Assembly: GCA_963969365.1 (NCBI GenBank)
Contig: OZ017750.1
Location: 310,001-374,000, forward strand
Direction: 5' to 3'
DNA length: 64,000 bases
Origin: Asterochloris sp. CNOR1
Taxonomy: Eukaryota > Chlorophyta > Trebouxiophyceae > Trebouxiales > Trebouxiaceae
Positions 1 through 13,000 of this stretch are shown in pieces. The number at the start of each line of letters is the position of its first letter. The stretch's first letter is position 1. The notes below the pieces were generated by a model, which saw nothing but the letters and a program-made list of their open reading frames with translations, searched no databases and was not told the origin of the DNA. The position numbers were made by a program, and so were the translations under genes.

Positions 1-1023
1 GGACCCGCCCAGCAGCTCTGCTGCGCCGCCACCACCACCAGCCGGCCCCGCCGCTGATGGTGGCGAGGTGCAGCCAGCCGCCGGCCAGGAGGTGCCCCCA
101 CCCCCGCCGCCCACATCCGAGGCCCCTGCTGCCTCCACCGCTGAGGGCGCAAGCCTGGCGCCCGCCGCCCAGGCTCCCACTCAGGTCCCTGCCGGCGCAG
201 CGGCCGTGGCGCACCCCTCAGCTCCCCCCACCAGCAGCGCCGCCACAGCTGTGGGTGCGGGGGCGGGCCCCTCTGCAGCCGGCACCCAGGCCGCCAACGG
301 CGTGGCCCCTGCCGCCCCCAGCCTGCCCAATGGCCTGGCTCAGGGCAGCCGTGCCACACAAGTCACTGGGTTCCCGGCGGGGGCTGGGCCCCCGCCGCCG
401 CCGCCGCCACCCACCAGCCTGGGCCACGACTCAGATGGGGTGAATGGTCTGGGTGCCGGTGGCCCAGGGGCAGACACAGGGGCAGCTTTCCTGCTCCAGG
501 ATCCCATCACAGCGGAGCCGCTGCCCACGCCGCGGGACAATGGCGTGGCAGTCGGCGATGAGGAGATGGCTCAGGCAAGCAGCACTGAGGCTCAACCTTG
601 AGTTGCTGCCTGTGTGTTGCCGCAGCTAAGGGGGAGGCCATCACTGCTTCAGCACTGTGCCGCTTCCAGGCTTGTTCCTCTTCCTGCCACGCCCCTTGGG
701 ATGGCTGCCCTGGGTTTGGCCTTGAAGCTGTACTGTTGCAGCTTCAAGGCGCCTGCCCGTCAGTGCTGCAGGTCCTCTGGCAGCAATGCTGCCAGGTGCA
801 GCGCCTGGTTTAGCAATCACCATCTGCGAGTGGCTCCGTATATTATGTGTTCGCTTCTAGCGGCCTATGGCAGCCTGTGGCTGAAAGCAGCTTTCCCCAT
901 CCTGAAGGCTGGCGCTGCCTGACAGGAGGTCTTCTTTTCTTTCTGCAGGCCCCTGTCAGCAACGACCCAGACATTAACTTCGAGGCTGCCATGGACATGG
1001 AAGCCACCCAGCCCTATTTCTAG
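1..1023 (+). CDS. 3' end of Pro/Ala-rich protein, partial
   Basis: The first exon is open from the window edge to 574 and codes for a low-complexity stretch rich in Pro, Ala and Gly, with two proline runs. It ends in an acidic segment (DEEMAQ). A GC-AG intron (575-948, donor CAG|GCAAGC, acceptor TTCTGCAG) joins it in phase 0 to a last exon 949-1023 ending DMEATQPYF and TAG. If the intron is retained, the frame runs eight codons further to a TGA at 599-601, so two C-termini are possible. No domain is recognisable. The composition resembles a disordered tail of a nuclear or RNA-binding protein, but that is a guess. The GC donor is a weak point, but its context matches the GC-donor consensus closely. 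Confidence 0.6.
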
Positions 1024-2152
1024 CATCATCAGCCCTTGACTGGACTTGTCATGCTGCCCTGCCTCTCATTAGCTGCACCCCATGTTTGAAAGCATCAAAG
1101 CAGTTCGAGTTTCAGACCCAGCAACACCTCATGGTCAGAGGAGCCGCAAAGGACATGATGGCACACTCCCAGGTTCAGTTAGCAGTTTCCAGCAATTTTC
1201 CTCGGCCAATGCGCCGCGTCCAGGCAGGAGGCAGGCCTAACCTATGTGCACAGTGTGGCTGGGTTTCGACTTCACATCCAGTTGCTACCGTTATTCACAA
1301 GTAGTCTGCACGGCAAATGCATCCTTTTGCATGGAGTGTAAAAATCATCACTTCACAGCCACATTGCTGGTCACAGCTGAAGATGTACATGGTGTCCCAG
1401 CCACTTCAGGGCAATGGCGTACAGTGGCAATGTTGGGCTACAAAGCGAGAAAATGGGAAAAGCGCCTCAACACTTAAAAGTCAGACAACCAACAGTGGAG
1501 GGACAGCCACCAAACAATGCTGGTGAAACACGTACGGGTAAGCAGGAACAAAGCTATGTCCAATGAGTTTATTGGGTGGTGAAGCTAGCATTCAAAACAC
1601 AAATTTGCTGGCAGAGGGCACGACTATGGTAGTGATCCCTGGATTAAAAGGGCTGGTGCACAATATGAGCGTGCTCCCACATCCTGCTAGGGCAAACCTG
1701 ACGATGATAACTCATTTAGCTGGGAGGAAGGGGCTGTCACACCCTGGCTGGCATCTGTCTGGCTGTACCAGATTGGTGTCTTTCAGACTGTGTTAGGCAG
1801 TGCTGGGCATGTGCATGGCACACTTCAAGGCTAATGTGGGCAGGGCCCTCTCATGTCTGAACGATGCCTGAGCAGTGCTAACTCTCGGGGTGCGCCACCA
1901 GGAATCCCCAGGACGGACTTATGGCCGCAAATCTGGCCAACAACGCCAGAGAACTTCCTTGGGAACCGGCCCTGACAGTTCGTGATCTAATTGGTTTTGT
2001 TCTCAGCGCCTGCCCCGAGCACCGGAGCGGGCGGTCTTGCTGGTCGCCACAAAGCGCCGGCCGGGGACATGCTTCTGCCCTGGAGTGATGTTGCTCAGCT
2101 TGCGCACCTGCAGGCAAAATAAAACTCAACTAGTTGAACAGGTGCGGCACGG
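1024..2152. other. Intergenic region, convergent 3' flanks
   Basis: This 1.1 kb holds the presumed 3' UTR of the Pro/Ala-rich gene and the 3' flank of the telobox-Myb gene. I see no exon with sound splice sites, no RNA gene and no repeat. Confidence 0.5.
1337..1341 (+). terminator. Candidate TGTAA poly(A) signal
   Basis: TGTAA is the usual polyadenylation signal of green algae. This copy lies 314 bp after the TAG of the Pro/Ala-rich gene and is followed by an A-rich run. It is only a five-base match. Confidence 0.35.
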
Positions 2153-5100
2153 TCAGGCAGCATGGATGGGCAGCCGCTCAACGCACCAAAGGTGCAGGTG
2201 GAAAAGGGGCATCTGCAGCCCAAGAATGGGAGCAGCTGGGTTGAGGGTGGGCAGCACAGCATCAATAGTGCTGCTGTAGATGTGCACTGGGCAGGCGACA
2301 AGGCCCTCACGCAGCGCAGTGCCGAGAGGCACCTTCTCTCCATGCACCAGGCATGCCTAAAGAAAACTGCCACAGAAGCCAGTGCCCTTGCAGCCAACAA
2401 ACATGCGGCACTTGGTGGGCAGGCATGCCTGAAAGTGGGGAGTGCAACGCCTTGCATCCTGGCAGCAGGCAGCCATGCTGCTTGCCATCAGGCATGCAAT
2501 ACCATTGCGTCTGTGAGACAGAGACGCCACTCACTCTGTCGAGGAGCTCGGAGGGCACCTCCCTGCGCTTGAGGCACTTGGTGCGCACTGCGTGGGGCGG
2601 CAGGATGGCCACTCGCATCAGGTTGCGCCACTTATCCTTCAGGTCAACCTGCATAGGGGGCCACAGGAGTAAGGCGCGTGCTGGGGGGGTGGGGGGGGGT
2701 GCACCACATGTGCAGCAGGCGGAACCCTGTGCAACAGCAGTTGACTGTGTTCCAGGTCAAACTGCCAGGTTGCAGGGGATGGGGTGAGGGCTGATGGCTG
2801 CTCTGCACAGGCATGCTTCATCTGCAACAGGTGGGGCAGACGAGGCCTGGCTGCGCGCCTGACTGGAACAAGTGAATATTCAATGACATGCAGAGGGTAG
2901 GGCCAGCGATGCACGATGACAACGTTGCGCAGTCCTCAAAGGGGGGACTGTGCTGCACGGCAGGGATGTGCAACCCTCCATACTGCACCAGTGTGGGCTC
3001 CGCCCACTTTGTGCAGCAAGCACCCCTGGCCAAGCACCAAGCAACCGCGCTGTGTCGCTCACCGCGCTGCGATGCTCAATGGCACGGTAGTTGCGCTTTT
3101 TGATGTCGGCCCACTTCCCCCCGCCGCAGGCCTCAACCCCATTGACCAGCGCGATGGTCTCCTCCAGGCTCCTGCAGGGGCAGCACTCGTATCAGAACCT
3201 GTGGGCAGCAATCGCATTCTGCAGCCATGCCAGGGTCCAGCCAGCTGCTGCCACAGGTAAAGGGCTAGTGCGAAGCCCGCCTGAGGCTCAATCAGAACTT
3301 AGGGCAGGTCAGGGCCACCTTGCAGTCCTTGCACGCTGGCGCTGCCATGGCCCCTGAGATGCCAGGGCATGGGTCCCTGCTGCCGCTGCCAGAGTGCAAT
3401 GGCAGAGCACAACCACTAGTGCCAGCATGAGCTTGCTACTGGAATCCCTGCTGCTGGAAAGCAGCCGCCATGGCACATGAGAGCAGTGGCTGGACTTCCT
3501 AGAAAGCATTCATGGCGCCCCTGTGTGGCTGGACCAATTCGCACGGTCACGGTCACGGTCACGTAGTTGGGTAGTACAAGCTTTATTGGGAACGGTAGCT
3601 GAATGTGTCGGAGAGCATTCCCGGTGCCCCTGTGGAGATGAAGCCATTGACAGAAAAGGAAATGAAAAGCATCAGAAAAGGAAAAGCACAGGACCCACCA
3701 GGGATTGTGGTGCTTGCGGCGCACGCGTCCTGCCTCAGCATCTGACACATCAGAATCCTCCTCGTCCCCACAGTTGAAGCGGCGCAGGGCAGTGCGGCGG
3801 GGGCGTCGCCGGCTGCGGCTGCTCTTGCAGGGGGCCGCCGCGTCCTCATCCCCTGAGCTGTCGGCCCCCGGCGACTCAGAGTCTGCAGCAGGCAGAACAG
3901 GCAGCAGTGAGCCACAGTGTAGCAGGGCTGCTTCTCAGGTCGGGGAGGACCAAAGCAGCATGCCTGCCCCTGGCGACTCAGAGTCTGCAGCAGCCAAGAT
4001 GGAGGAAGGGTCGCCAGTGAGCTGACTTTTAGCAGGGCTGCTTGCAGCTTCAGAAGGGCCAGAGCAGCAAGCCTGCCAGTTAACACCATTGAGCCGAATA
4101 CTCCCCAGTCTGCGGCAGCAGAGCTCAGGGACAGTCAGCCAGGCAGGCTTGAAGCCAGCGAGACTGCTGTGCAGCTCAGGAAACGGCAGGGTGTGGGCCT
4201 GAGAGCATCCTGGCTGCACCATGGGGCTCTTGATGGCAGCAGGCCCCTGCTACGATGTGCAACCCAAGGGGCGCATCAGCACAGAGGGAGCTCCAGCTGC
4301 AGGACCCAACCTTGAAGCTGGCAGGTGCAGAGGCACAACCTTGCAGCTATCGGTGCCCCGCCCGCCGTTGGTGCCACACAGCGCACCCTTTGCAGGTGGC
4401 AGCAGATGCCGGCACCGCACCCCAGCCTTACCCTGTAGGGTTTCTGTGTCCGTGTAGAGCTCCTGAGTGCCGGCTGCCCAGCTGCCTGGCCTCCTCTCAG
4501 ACACAGCCCTGCAGGAGCAGCCACATGTCTTCCCATTGTTGCCAGCACCAGACAAGAACTTGATGTGGGCACTGGGTGAGGCAGCGGACTGCTGACACTG
4601 CTGCGCCGTCCTTGCACTGCAAGCACCCTGATGTGACGTACTGCAGGAGGTTCCGCCCAGTGAGGAGCTGTCAGCAGGGGTTTCCTGAGGTTGCCCCCTG
4701 TCCCACCACAGCAGCTGCCCATACGGCCGGCGGCGAGGTCGCCCCTGCCCCACCACAACAGCCGCCCGCACCTGCCCCACCACAGCAGCAGCGCCCGCTC
4801 ACAGCAGTAGCCCACAGGGCCACGCCAGCTCACCTGCTGCTGGTGCTGAGCCGCCTGCGAGGGCCCAGGTACGCTTGCTGCAGCGTGCTGGCCCCCTGGG
4901 GCACATCAGAGATGTTCCCAGGAGCGGCGCTCAGCTCCGAGAGGGTTGCCTCCAACTCTGAGGCAGGTGCGCTCCCGCTGTGGCGCAGCGTGCTGCACAG
5001 CGGAGAAGGGGCCATGTCAAGGGTTGGGGGCCAGTTTTTGTTTGCAAACATCGACACATGTGGGACGACACCTTGCAGTCACGCCTTGAAGCCTGCTGCC

Positions 5101-6707
5101 ATGCCTGGTGATGCGGCGGGAACACGCAGGGAAGGGGCAACCCAAGTTGCGCAGTCCAGTGGAGCACACAGCAAGCCGAATGGACAAAGCTCACTGTCAC
5201 ACCAACTGGTAGCTGGTAGGGCTGAAGGAACGGTGGCACAGCTGGCAAGAGGGTTGTTTAAGCAGAGAGGGGTTGCAAACCAGTCAGCGCGCAACGCTTG
5301 GCCCCATGACCAAGAGTGTCAACCCTATCCTACCACAGCGTGACTCAATTTGCTGCACAGCATCGCTTTTGGGCAGGGCATCTATGCGAAAGAGGCCATC
5401 TGGCATGTGAGCCGGGTGGTAAGCACCAGCAGTGCAATGCATTGGCCGGATTGGCCCAGGTCAGTCCACAATTTGGAAGCCATTTTGCATGCCCCTTAAG
5501 CAGAAAGTCACTTTTGACTCGTGGACCAACCTGGGCACTGGCTCAGGGTCTATCTTCGCCTCTGCAGGCGCCGGACGGTCCCCTGCCATGAGGCTCAAGC
5601 TGCAGCCGCTGCTGAACTGTGGCGAGCTCCCCATCTGCTGCAGACATGCCAGGTGAGGGGGTGAGGCCTCTGCCACAGCATGCAACTCTGCACCGCTGCG
5701 ACTAGCTCTGCCGTGTGGTGTGCAGCTCTAGGAGGCAACCCCTGGGCACAAGACCCCTCCCGGTGGGTTGGTGCCACAGTGTGCAGATGACGAAGGTCCT
5801 CACAAACGTAGAGAAGAGCCCAGTCCAGGCGACATATGATAGCCGCAAGCTGTGCAGCTGAGAACATAGGTAGCATGACAGTCAAATGCTGGCTGGCTTC
5901 CAGCCTGGCGAAACCGACATGCACATGTCAGCTTGAAAACGGGCAGGAGCCACAGCCTTGTGCACTAAGACAACAATGCAGCATGTCAGAAGGCATAAGG
6001 CAGCTCTGCCCCACGACTAAGATGAAGCCTTCAAGCGCTTGCTCACCACCCCAAGGGTCACTTGTGTCCCAGCAGACCACGAAGAGGGGCTGCCTGCAGA
6101 GTCTGAGCTGCCTGTGGAGCTCTGTCTGCGCTGCTGGCCAAGGGACTTGGGCCAGGGCCCAGTCAGGCAAGTGCCTGGTACTGGACTCCCGCTGCGATCC
6201 GCCTGGAGCCCAGCAAACCCCACAGGGAAGAGCATTTTTGGGGCTGCCATGTCTGGGGTGCCGGGCAGGGCCAGCAGGGGGCTGGCAAAGCCAGCCAGTG
6301 ACAGCAAGCTGGGCGAGCTGCCCTGCAGACCGCTGCTGCCGCGAAGTGCCGACCCCCTGAGTGCGTCAGTGTGGGGCATGGGCACAGTGCTGGTCTCGCA
6401 GCCCGCTGGCCATTGCAGCAAAGCATCTGACGAGGCGTCTGCGCCCGGCAGCAAGGCGGGCAAACCTGCCTCTTGGGCATCTGCGTCTCCGTCAGTTATC
6501 AGGCTGTGGGGATGGCTGTCCCAGGAATCTGTGATGTCTAGGAATGGCACTGGGCCACTGCAGGCCTGCGTGTGGGTACATGGGGTGCATCAGCAGTGCA
6601 GATGCCGGGTCAAAGCAAGCGAGCAGCACGTCTGTGGACCCTGCCGGCATTGCTTGCGATGTGGAGAGGCCAGGACTCACCTCACTGGCGTAGGCTTCGC
6701 AGTCCAT
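2153..6707 (-). CDS. Telobox-type Myb DNA-binding protein (telomere-repeat-binding-like)
   Basis: The nine-exon model has consistent phases: 6707-6681, 6565-6047, 5637-5531, 4992-4834, 4640-4432, 3882-3699, 3171-3063, 2648-2535 and 2356-2153, for 543 residues. The start is an ATG in a good context (GCCATGG) coding MDCEAYASE. Residues ~397-450 form one Myb repeat split over three exons: RRKHHNPW, then SLEETIALVNGVE and GGGKWADIKK, then VDLKDKWRNLMR. The VDLKDKWRN motif is the telobox of TRF/TRP/TRFL proteins, which bind double-stranded telomeric repeats. Just before it lies an acidic and Arg-rich segment, likely a nuclear signal. The first ~340 residues are Ser/Pro-rich with no known domain. 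Plant relatives also keep the telobox near the C-terminus. It could instead be a general Myb transcription factor. The last exon is the least certain. Confidence 0.8.
3870..3996 (-). repeat. Duplicated 3' splice site of Myb exon 6
   Basis: The acceptor and first bases of the exon that starts at 3882 (CTGCTGCAG|ACTCTGAGTC) occur again about 90 bp upstream in the intron, near 3972-3994, nearly identical. Splicing at the upstream copy would give a frame that soon stops, so the copy nearer the Myb repeat is taken as real. Confidence 0.65.
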
Positions 6708-7570
6708 GGCAATGGATGCGGATCGGGAAGGGGACTGAACAACGCTTGATTAGTCTGTGCGAGCAGGCGTCAGGCCAGGAGCCACCAGCTGTCAGTACAT
6801 ATGGAGAATTGAGATGCTGATGGCATGCATGGAGCAGGGGCCCTTTTTGGTCAATGCGATCATGGCCTCAGTGTCTCTGTACAGCGATCACAGATTCGAA
6901 TGCGAGGCAATGCGCATAATTGAGTACTGGGCAGCTTGCTCAGCAAATTTGATTAGGTCAGGGAATCTGGCAGATGAAGCGCCGAAATGATCATCGCGTG
7001 GGGGTGCTGTGATCTCAGCCTGATGCTGGAGGTTACAAGGACGAGCCTTGCATATCATATGAGGTTGTGGAAAGGTTGACTGTGCCTTTATGCCACAGGA
7101 TGGTGGTGCACCTTGTGGCAGGGGCCTGCTGCAGCATTGACAGAAGACATTGCAGGTCTTGACATGGCTGGCGCATCATGTTCAGCAACAGAGTGTGGCA
7201 TCATGAGCCTACGCCATGTGGGAAGGGTACCTGCCGACACATGCCTGAAGCAGCAGCGAAGCAGCAACTTGGGCAGGGGACATATGCTTACAAGATTGTA
7301 GCATCGCATGGCTGCCCTGTTGGGACAAATCTGGGCAGAGACTTTGCTGCAGGAAGGCTGCCTTGTGCAACTTTGCAGCCTGATTGTGGCCAGGCCCCAG
7401 CAGATACATTGTGTCAGGTCGGCCATATCCATCCAGCTGGACTTCTGAGGACAACTGCAGACACGGCCAGCAGATCGAGCTCTGCATGCCGCTGAATAAA
7501 AGGAAAGGTTTCCCAGAAGAAGGACAGGAGAATCCAGCCACAACAACAACGTCATGGCTTCGCATGGCTG
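6708..7570. other. Divergent intergenic region
   Basis: This 0.86 kb lies between the start codons of the Myb gene (-) and the F-box gene (+) and presumably carries both promoters and 5' leaders. No TATA box, repeat or further exon stands out. Confidence 0.45.
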
Positions 7571-9896
7571 ATGCCTCGTCGCAGGATCTTGGACAGCTCA
7601 GATGACGAAGATGCACACTTCAGGTTGTCGCCCAAAGCACTTGCAGAAGCTGGACTGGAGCAGGCGCTGTCCAGCAGGTACTTCTCACTACCAGGTGCCA
7701 CGCTTGGTTGTGTGTTTTGCCTGTACATGGTGTTCCGGCGCTGATCAGAGCAAGCACCACTAACGCACTGTGTGTGTGCTGCAGGCATGACTACCCAAGA
7801 GCTGTGCAAGAGCTTTCTGCTCTTGTCAGGCAAGGCTACCCATCTCGAGCCACCAAGGCCGCTCAGGAGCAGCTGTTTGACCTCTCGCTGCTGGCAGTGC
7901 AGCTCTGCAACGGGTGAGATGCCTGCCAGCAGGCGCACAGCTTTAGGCAGGAGCTGCCAGGCAGGCTGTCCCCAGAGCTGCCATCGCCAGGCCCACATCC
8001 CCCCTACCTGCATGTGTCCAGCAGCCCCTGCCCGGTCCTGCTGTCTGCCACCTCACAGATTGCAGCATGCAGCCTCCATGGTTGGCCAGCCATCTCCAGC
8101 CTGCTGGCTTGCATATGACTGCCCTGGTGTCAGCCCACTGCTGATTGCCCTTTTGTCAGGTCACTGGGCCAACAAAGAAAACCAACGTTGCAGACTGCTG
8201 CATGCAGGCTGCAGGGCAGTGCGCAGGCCCTGATTGGGCTGCTCGAAGCCTGTGAGGCGGTCCTGCCTCAGGCGCGGCGGGCGAGGCTGGCCAGGGAAGC
8301 CAGGAAACACGCAGTGGCCCGCAGCCGTGCAAGGCAGAAGTCAGGTGCGCGTCGCAGCTGCAAGCGCTGCATCTGTTTCCTGCTGGTGCGCGCCACCGCC
8401 TACAGCTGTGCAAAGCGGGGACCGGCTGGGTGTGGGACCTCTCCAGCAGGATGCCTTACAGCAGAGCACCAGATGGGCACTGCCACAGCTGCAGAGGGCA
8501 TGCCTGCTGCAACAGTGAAGGCGGGCTCTCCAGGCCTGCAGCTCTAGAGTCTCTGCTGGCAAACAGGTTGCCTCTATTGCTGCGGAGGGCACTGCACTCA
8601 GAGACCCTGAAGGACATGCCTGTGGGCAAGCTGAAGAGCTCTGAGCTTGTGTCCACTGCTTCAGAGGGGGCAGCCTCTTGGGACGGCGATGGCATGGACC
8701 TGAGCTCAGACGTGCCGGACGAGGTGCTGCGCCACATCCTGTCCCTGCTGAGTCCCCTCTGCCTGGCGCGGGCGGGGGCCTCCTGCCGCAAGTGGCGGCA
8801 GCTGGCTGCAGAGGACGAGCTGTGGCGGCCCCACCTCGCGAGGCTGCCGCGCGGGGTCCGCGGAACCGCGGCTGCGGCCGCAGTGGCTGGCATGCCAGGA
8901 GCGCGGCAGCAGCTCAGCAGGATCCTGACAGGTGCGATTGGGGTGTTGTCGGGGAGGGTGTCACTCTTGTGTCAGCACACGGGTGTGTAGGGCCTGGCAT
9001 GTCAAAATGTTCATGGTAGCCTGCCTGCTGCACAGCCAGCGCTGGCATCTGCAGCATGGCGTGGCTTTTGGCTGCTGAGCAGCCTGCTTCTAGGCGCCTT
9101 CAGCAGCACGCGCAGCCAGGCGCTTGGAAGCAGCTGACCTGCAGGAAATTCAAACACGCCTGCTGCAAGAGCCAGTGCTGGCTTGTGCAGCCTGGCCTGG
9201 CTTGACTGCCCGAACAGGCTGCTTTCAGGTGAGTCCAGCAGGACGGCAGCAGGCTGTGGCAAGTCTTCTTGGTTATGTTGCCAACTTTCATGAGTCAGGG
9301 TTTATTTGAGTGTTTGAATTACGCATGTTGGGAAGGCTGCGCAGCTGGTTGCACATGCCAGAGGGGGCTCACGCTGCTGACTGCCTGCCTGCAGAGCATC
9401 CTGCGCTGGCGTGCCCGTGGCAGAGCAACCGCATCTGGCAGGATGGCAGCCTGGCTTGGCTCTTGTCTGATGCCCTCTCTGCCCGCAGTCCCTCACCCTC
9501 GCACGTGTTTCCCTCTATCCAAGAGGTGAGACCCATCCTGCTTGAACCCAAGCTTTGCTGCTTGTCATCAGACTACGCTGCCCTCACCAGTCTGAGCTGG
9601 GCTCTGAAGGGTGCAGGGCTGTCAGGCCTGCAACATGAGTCGGAGTCTGCAGATCTCTGTGCAGCAGACCATGGCATTGAAACTCAATTGACGTCCACCA
9701 GACTCTGCTCAGGGTATGCCTAATGCTGTAGGTGGTCAATCACCTGCTGCGGGAGCCAGCAGGGGAGCCATCGTCGTCTGACTCTGAGGAGGACCTTGAG
9801 CTGGTGCCCAGCTGCCACGGCAAGCTGTGGCGCGCCAACCTTGTGCCACAGAGCAAATTGATTGGCCCTCTTCGTCATGTTAGCAATTCTTTCTGA
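7571..9896 (+). CDS. F-box protein
   Basis: Six exons keep phase: 7571-7677, 7785-7913, 8160-8344, 8542-8931, 9395-9525 and 9732-9896, giving 368 residues. The protein starts MPRRRILDSSDDED. Residues ~194-240 match an F-box: DVPDEVLRHILSLLSP, then SCRKWRQLAAEDELWR, the Skp1-binding helices of SCF ubiquitin ligase receptors. The segment before it (LARAGLEQ-like and Arg-rich helices) may be helical. After the F-box are a Pro/Ser linker and an acidic stretch (SSSDSEEDLE) near the end. No Kelch, WD or LRR substrate-binding repeats are visible, so the target is unknown. The exon at 8542 is chosen because phase 1 from exon 3 (…QKS) fits exactly. Confidence 0.75.
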
Positions 9897-10090
9897 ATGT
9901 GTTCTGCGCCTATAACAACTGATGCTGATTTCCATCACGAACTCGAACAGGGGAGCTTCACATGACAGCAACGAGGGGGGTTCTGGCAAAACTTGCATCA
10001 AACTCAGGCAAAACTGGCGCTGCGGCCATGACACCAGCAGCCAATGGTGGATTTAAGCCATCTAGCTGCTCTATACAAAAGACGGGGTTG

Positions 10091-13000
10091 CTATGACTTG
10101 GTGCTGAGATATTGCTGCAGCTTCCTGCCGAGCGCGCCATAGGCCAGGCTGTAGCTGCCTCCAACCAGCAATGTGCCAGCCAGTGTGTTGCCTAGGGTCA
10201 CAGGGATGAGGTTGTTGAAGAGGATGTCCCAGGTCGTGATGTTGGCGCCCAGTGCCATGCCGCAGGGCAGCAGGAAGCAGTTGGCAATGCTGTGCTCCAG
10301 GCCGATGGCTACAAAGGCTGAGATGGGCAGGAAGATGCCCTGCAGCAGGCAAACGCTGCTGTCTGGGCAGCATGGCACATGGCGGCACCCCGAGTGTGCA
10401 CCATGTAGGCTGGCAATGAAAGTGTAACAAATGGGGAACTGCTGCGCAGTTGTTGGCCGAGCCGTGAGGCCCAGCTGGTTCTGGCCAATGAGCATGGGCC
10501 CACGGGAGCAGCCACAGCATACATGCTGCAGTTACAGGTGTCATTACACTTGCTGTGTCACACTACACTAGCTTGCCAGCTGTGAAAGTGTTTATGACTT
10601 GTGTGAGACTCACAATAAACTTGCCGCCCAGCGTCTGGGCCGCGTTGGCCTGCCACACTGCCAGACACACCAGCCAGTTGCACAGGATGCCGCGGGTGAA
10701 GGCCTGAAGAGAGCACTCACTCTACATATTAGGACGCAGCCTCTTCACACAATTCAACAACATGCATGACATTCCCTCAGACAACACAACTTAGGAAAGG
10801 TCTGGACTCGGACGGCAGGCAGCAGCCAGGCCAGCCATGCCTCATCAGCCACTGCAACAGATGCACCACAACAGCCAGGCCTAGCTCAGCAATATGTGTG
10901 GATGTCCGCCGCTGCACAGGCCAGACATGCGCCGCTCTGACTGGTCAATGCTGCGCCGTCACCCATGCAGCTCACATACACCCACACCCAGCCGGCCAAA
11001 AGGTCACGAGCTGCTGGCATAGCTGATCAGTGCTGCACTGCCACCTAAGCAGCTAACCATCATCAGTGCGATGGCGATGCTGTTGCCTGCAAGACTCTTG
11101 TTGCCTGCAATTGATGCAGACGCCCACCACCCTGAGGCTTGCACACCCTACCCTCTGGTCTGCAATGAACTTTGGCACAGTATTTCTGGTGTGGTGTCAC
11201 CATACCATCACAACAGCTTCAGCACACAGCGCTTGGCGCCCGCTGCATGCGACAAAGGCAGTACCAAAGCTCTCAATCCGAGCCTTACTCTTCTTACTGC
11301 CCCAATGAAACAACAGGAAGACCCAAGACCCAGCGGCTTGCCTGCAGCCAGGTGTGGTGGCACTTGTACTCCGCCAAAGCCATAGGCCCGGCAGCTGTCG
11401 CCTCTGTGAAGACGCCCGAGGCCACCACCAGCCCGACCAGTGCCAGGGAGCCCAGCAGGTTGCCGGAGTAGGCCAGAGCCCAGTTCCTGAGGACTTGCAG
11501 CTGGCTGACCTTGCCCTCGTACCAGGCCACTGGGAGCATGGCTGCGTTGCTGGTGAACAGCTCTGCACCTGCAAGTCAGCACTAGCAGCATCCAGTTTCA
11601 CATTGCAGGCAGGGCCTGCAGCAAGGGGCCAGGCCTCAGCAGACACAACGGAGGCATGGCAGCCTTGCTGGTGACTTGCTTGCATGCCTGCAGGTCAGCA
11701 CTTACACATCCGGTGCATGGCTACGCTGTTGGTGCATTGCTCCATGCCTGCAGGTGCAGCACTGACGCCATTGATGCATGGGTGCAGTTATTGTTGCAAG
11801 AGACAGTGAGCCCCAGGAGGAGCCCCAGGAGGAGCCCCACACAGAAGAAAGCAGCGCTTACCACAGATCACCACCATGGTGAGCCCCAGGGGCAGGTCCA
11901 CAACAGCAACAAGCAGCGCTCACCGGAGTCAAGCACCATGGTAAGCCCTAGGGCCAGCTCCACAATGCTCAAAAGCAATGCTCACCACAGACGAACAGTC
12001 ATGTTGAGCCCCAGGGGCAACTTCGCAAAAGTATCAAGCAGCGCTCACTGCAGACCAGCACCATGTAGAGCAGCAGGGCCAGCCCCACAGTAACAGGAAA
12101 CAATGCTCTCCACAGGCCAGCACCATCATGAGCTCCAGGGGCAGCTCAGAAGGTATACCAAGCAGTGTGCACCACAGACCACCACTAGTCTGAACCCCCA
12201 GGGGACAACCTCACAAAATAAAAGGCAGCACTCACCACAGACCACCACCATGGTGAGCCCCAGGGGCAGCCCAAAGGCTCCAAAAATGATCTTCTGGAGG
12301 CCAGGGTTGGTGGCGGCCAGCTCAGGGCAGTTGGCCCCGATGGACATTGCCAAGAAGCCCCCAAAGCCGACATATGCCCCTGCCAGGAGCGCCATGGAAA
12401 ACGTCTTCCAGGCCGGCAGGCTGGCCTTCTGGGTGCCCATCTCGATGGCCTGCGGTGCAGTGCAGGCGCTGCAGTGCGTGCAGATGGGTTCATGGTGCAT
12501 GCTGCAGCAGCTGGAGTGCACCAGCCTTCTGGTTGCCCACCTCGTCGGCCTGCAGTGCAGTGCATCGTGCCCCGCGCCAGCTCTGTCTTCAGCATGGCCT
12601 TGCATTTGCCAGACAGTGCAGCCACCATCAGGCACCACCAGTGCCCGCTTCTGGACAGAAATAGAAACATGGGCCAGAGGGCGGCACCCGCTTGGACGCT
12701 GGAAACTCATGCTCTAGCATTCCGCAGCATTGCATTGAGGGAGTGCCCCTACTTCTATGCTGCTGATTGTTACTGCTCCTGTCAGGAATGCAGTGCTATG
12801 GTGCCTCCCCATGGGCTCACATGCCCAGGCTGGCAGCGGTGCAGTGCAGGGAGGCTGCCTGCCACCTACATAAGCCCTGCTGGAGCCCTGCTTCTGAGCT
12901 GCGCTCAGAGGACTGGGTGCATTCTGCAGCAGCGGAATGTGCCAACCTGCACAGCTGTCACACACAATGCAGAGAGGGACGGTCTGACCTTGGCAGTGGC

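Noticed and set aside
4576-5343. 255-codon + strand ORF.
   Set aside because: It is antisense to the Myb exons 4992-4834 and 4640-4432, which have matching phase and splice sites; it shows no domain.
11806-12260. CRISPR-like regular spacing of repeats.
   Set aside because: The units are diverged, have no unique spacers of constant length and are copies of an exon-intron junction in a nuclear gene.
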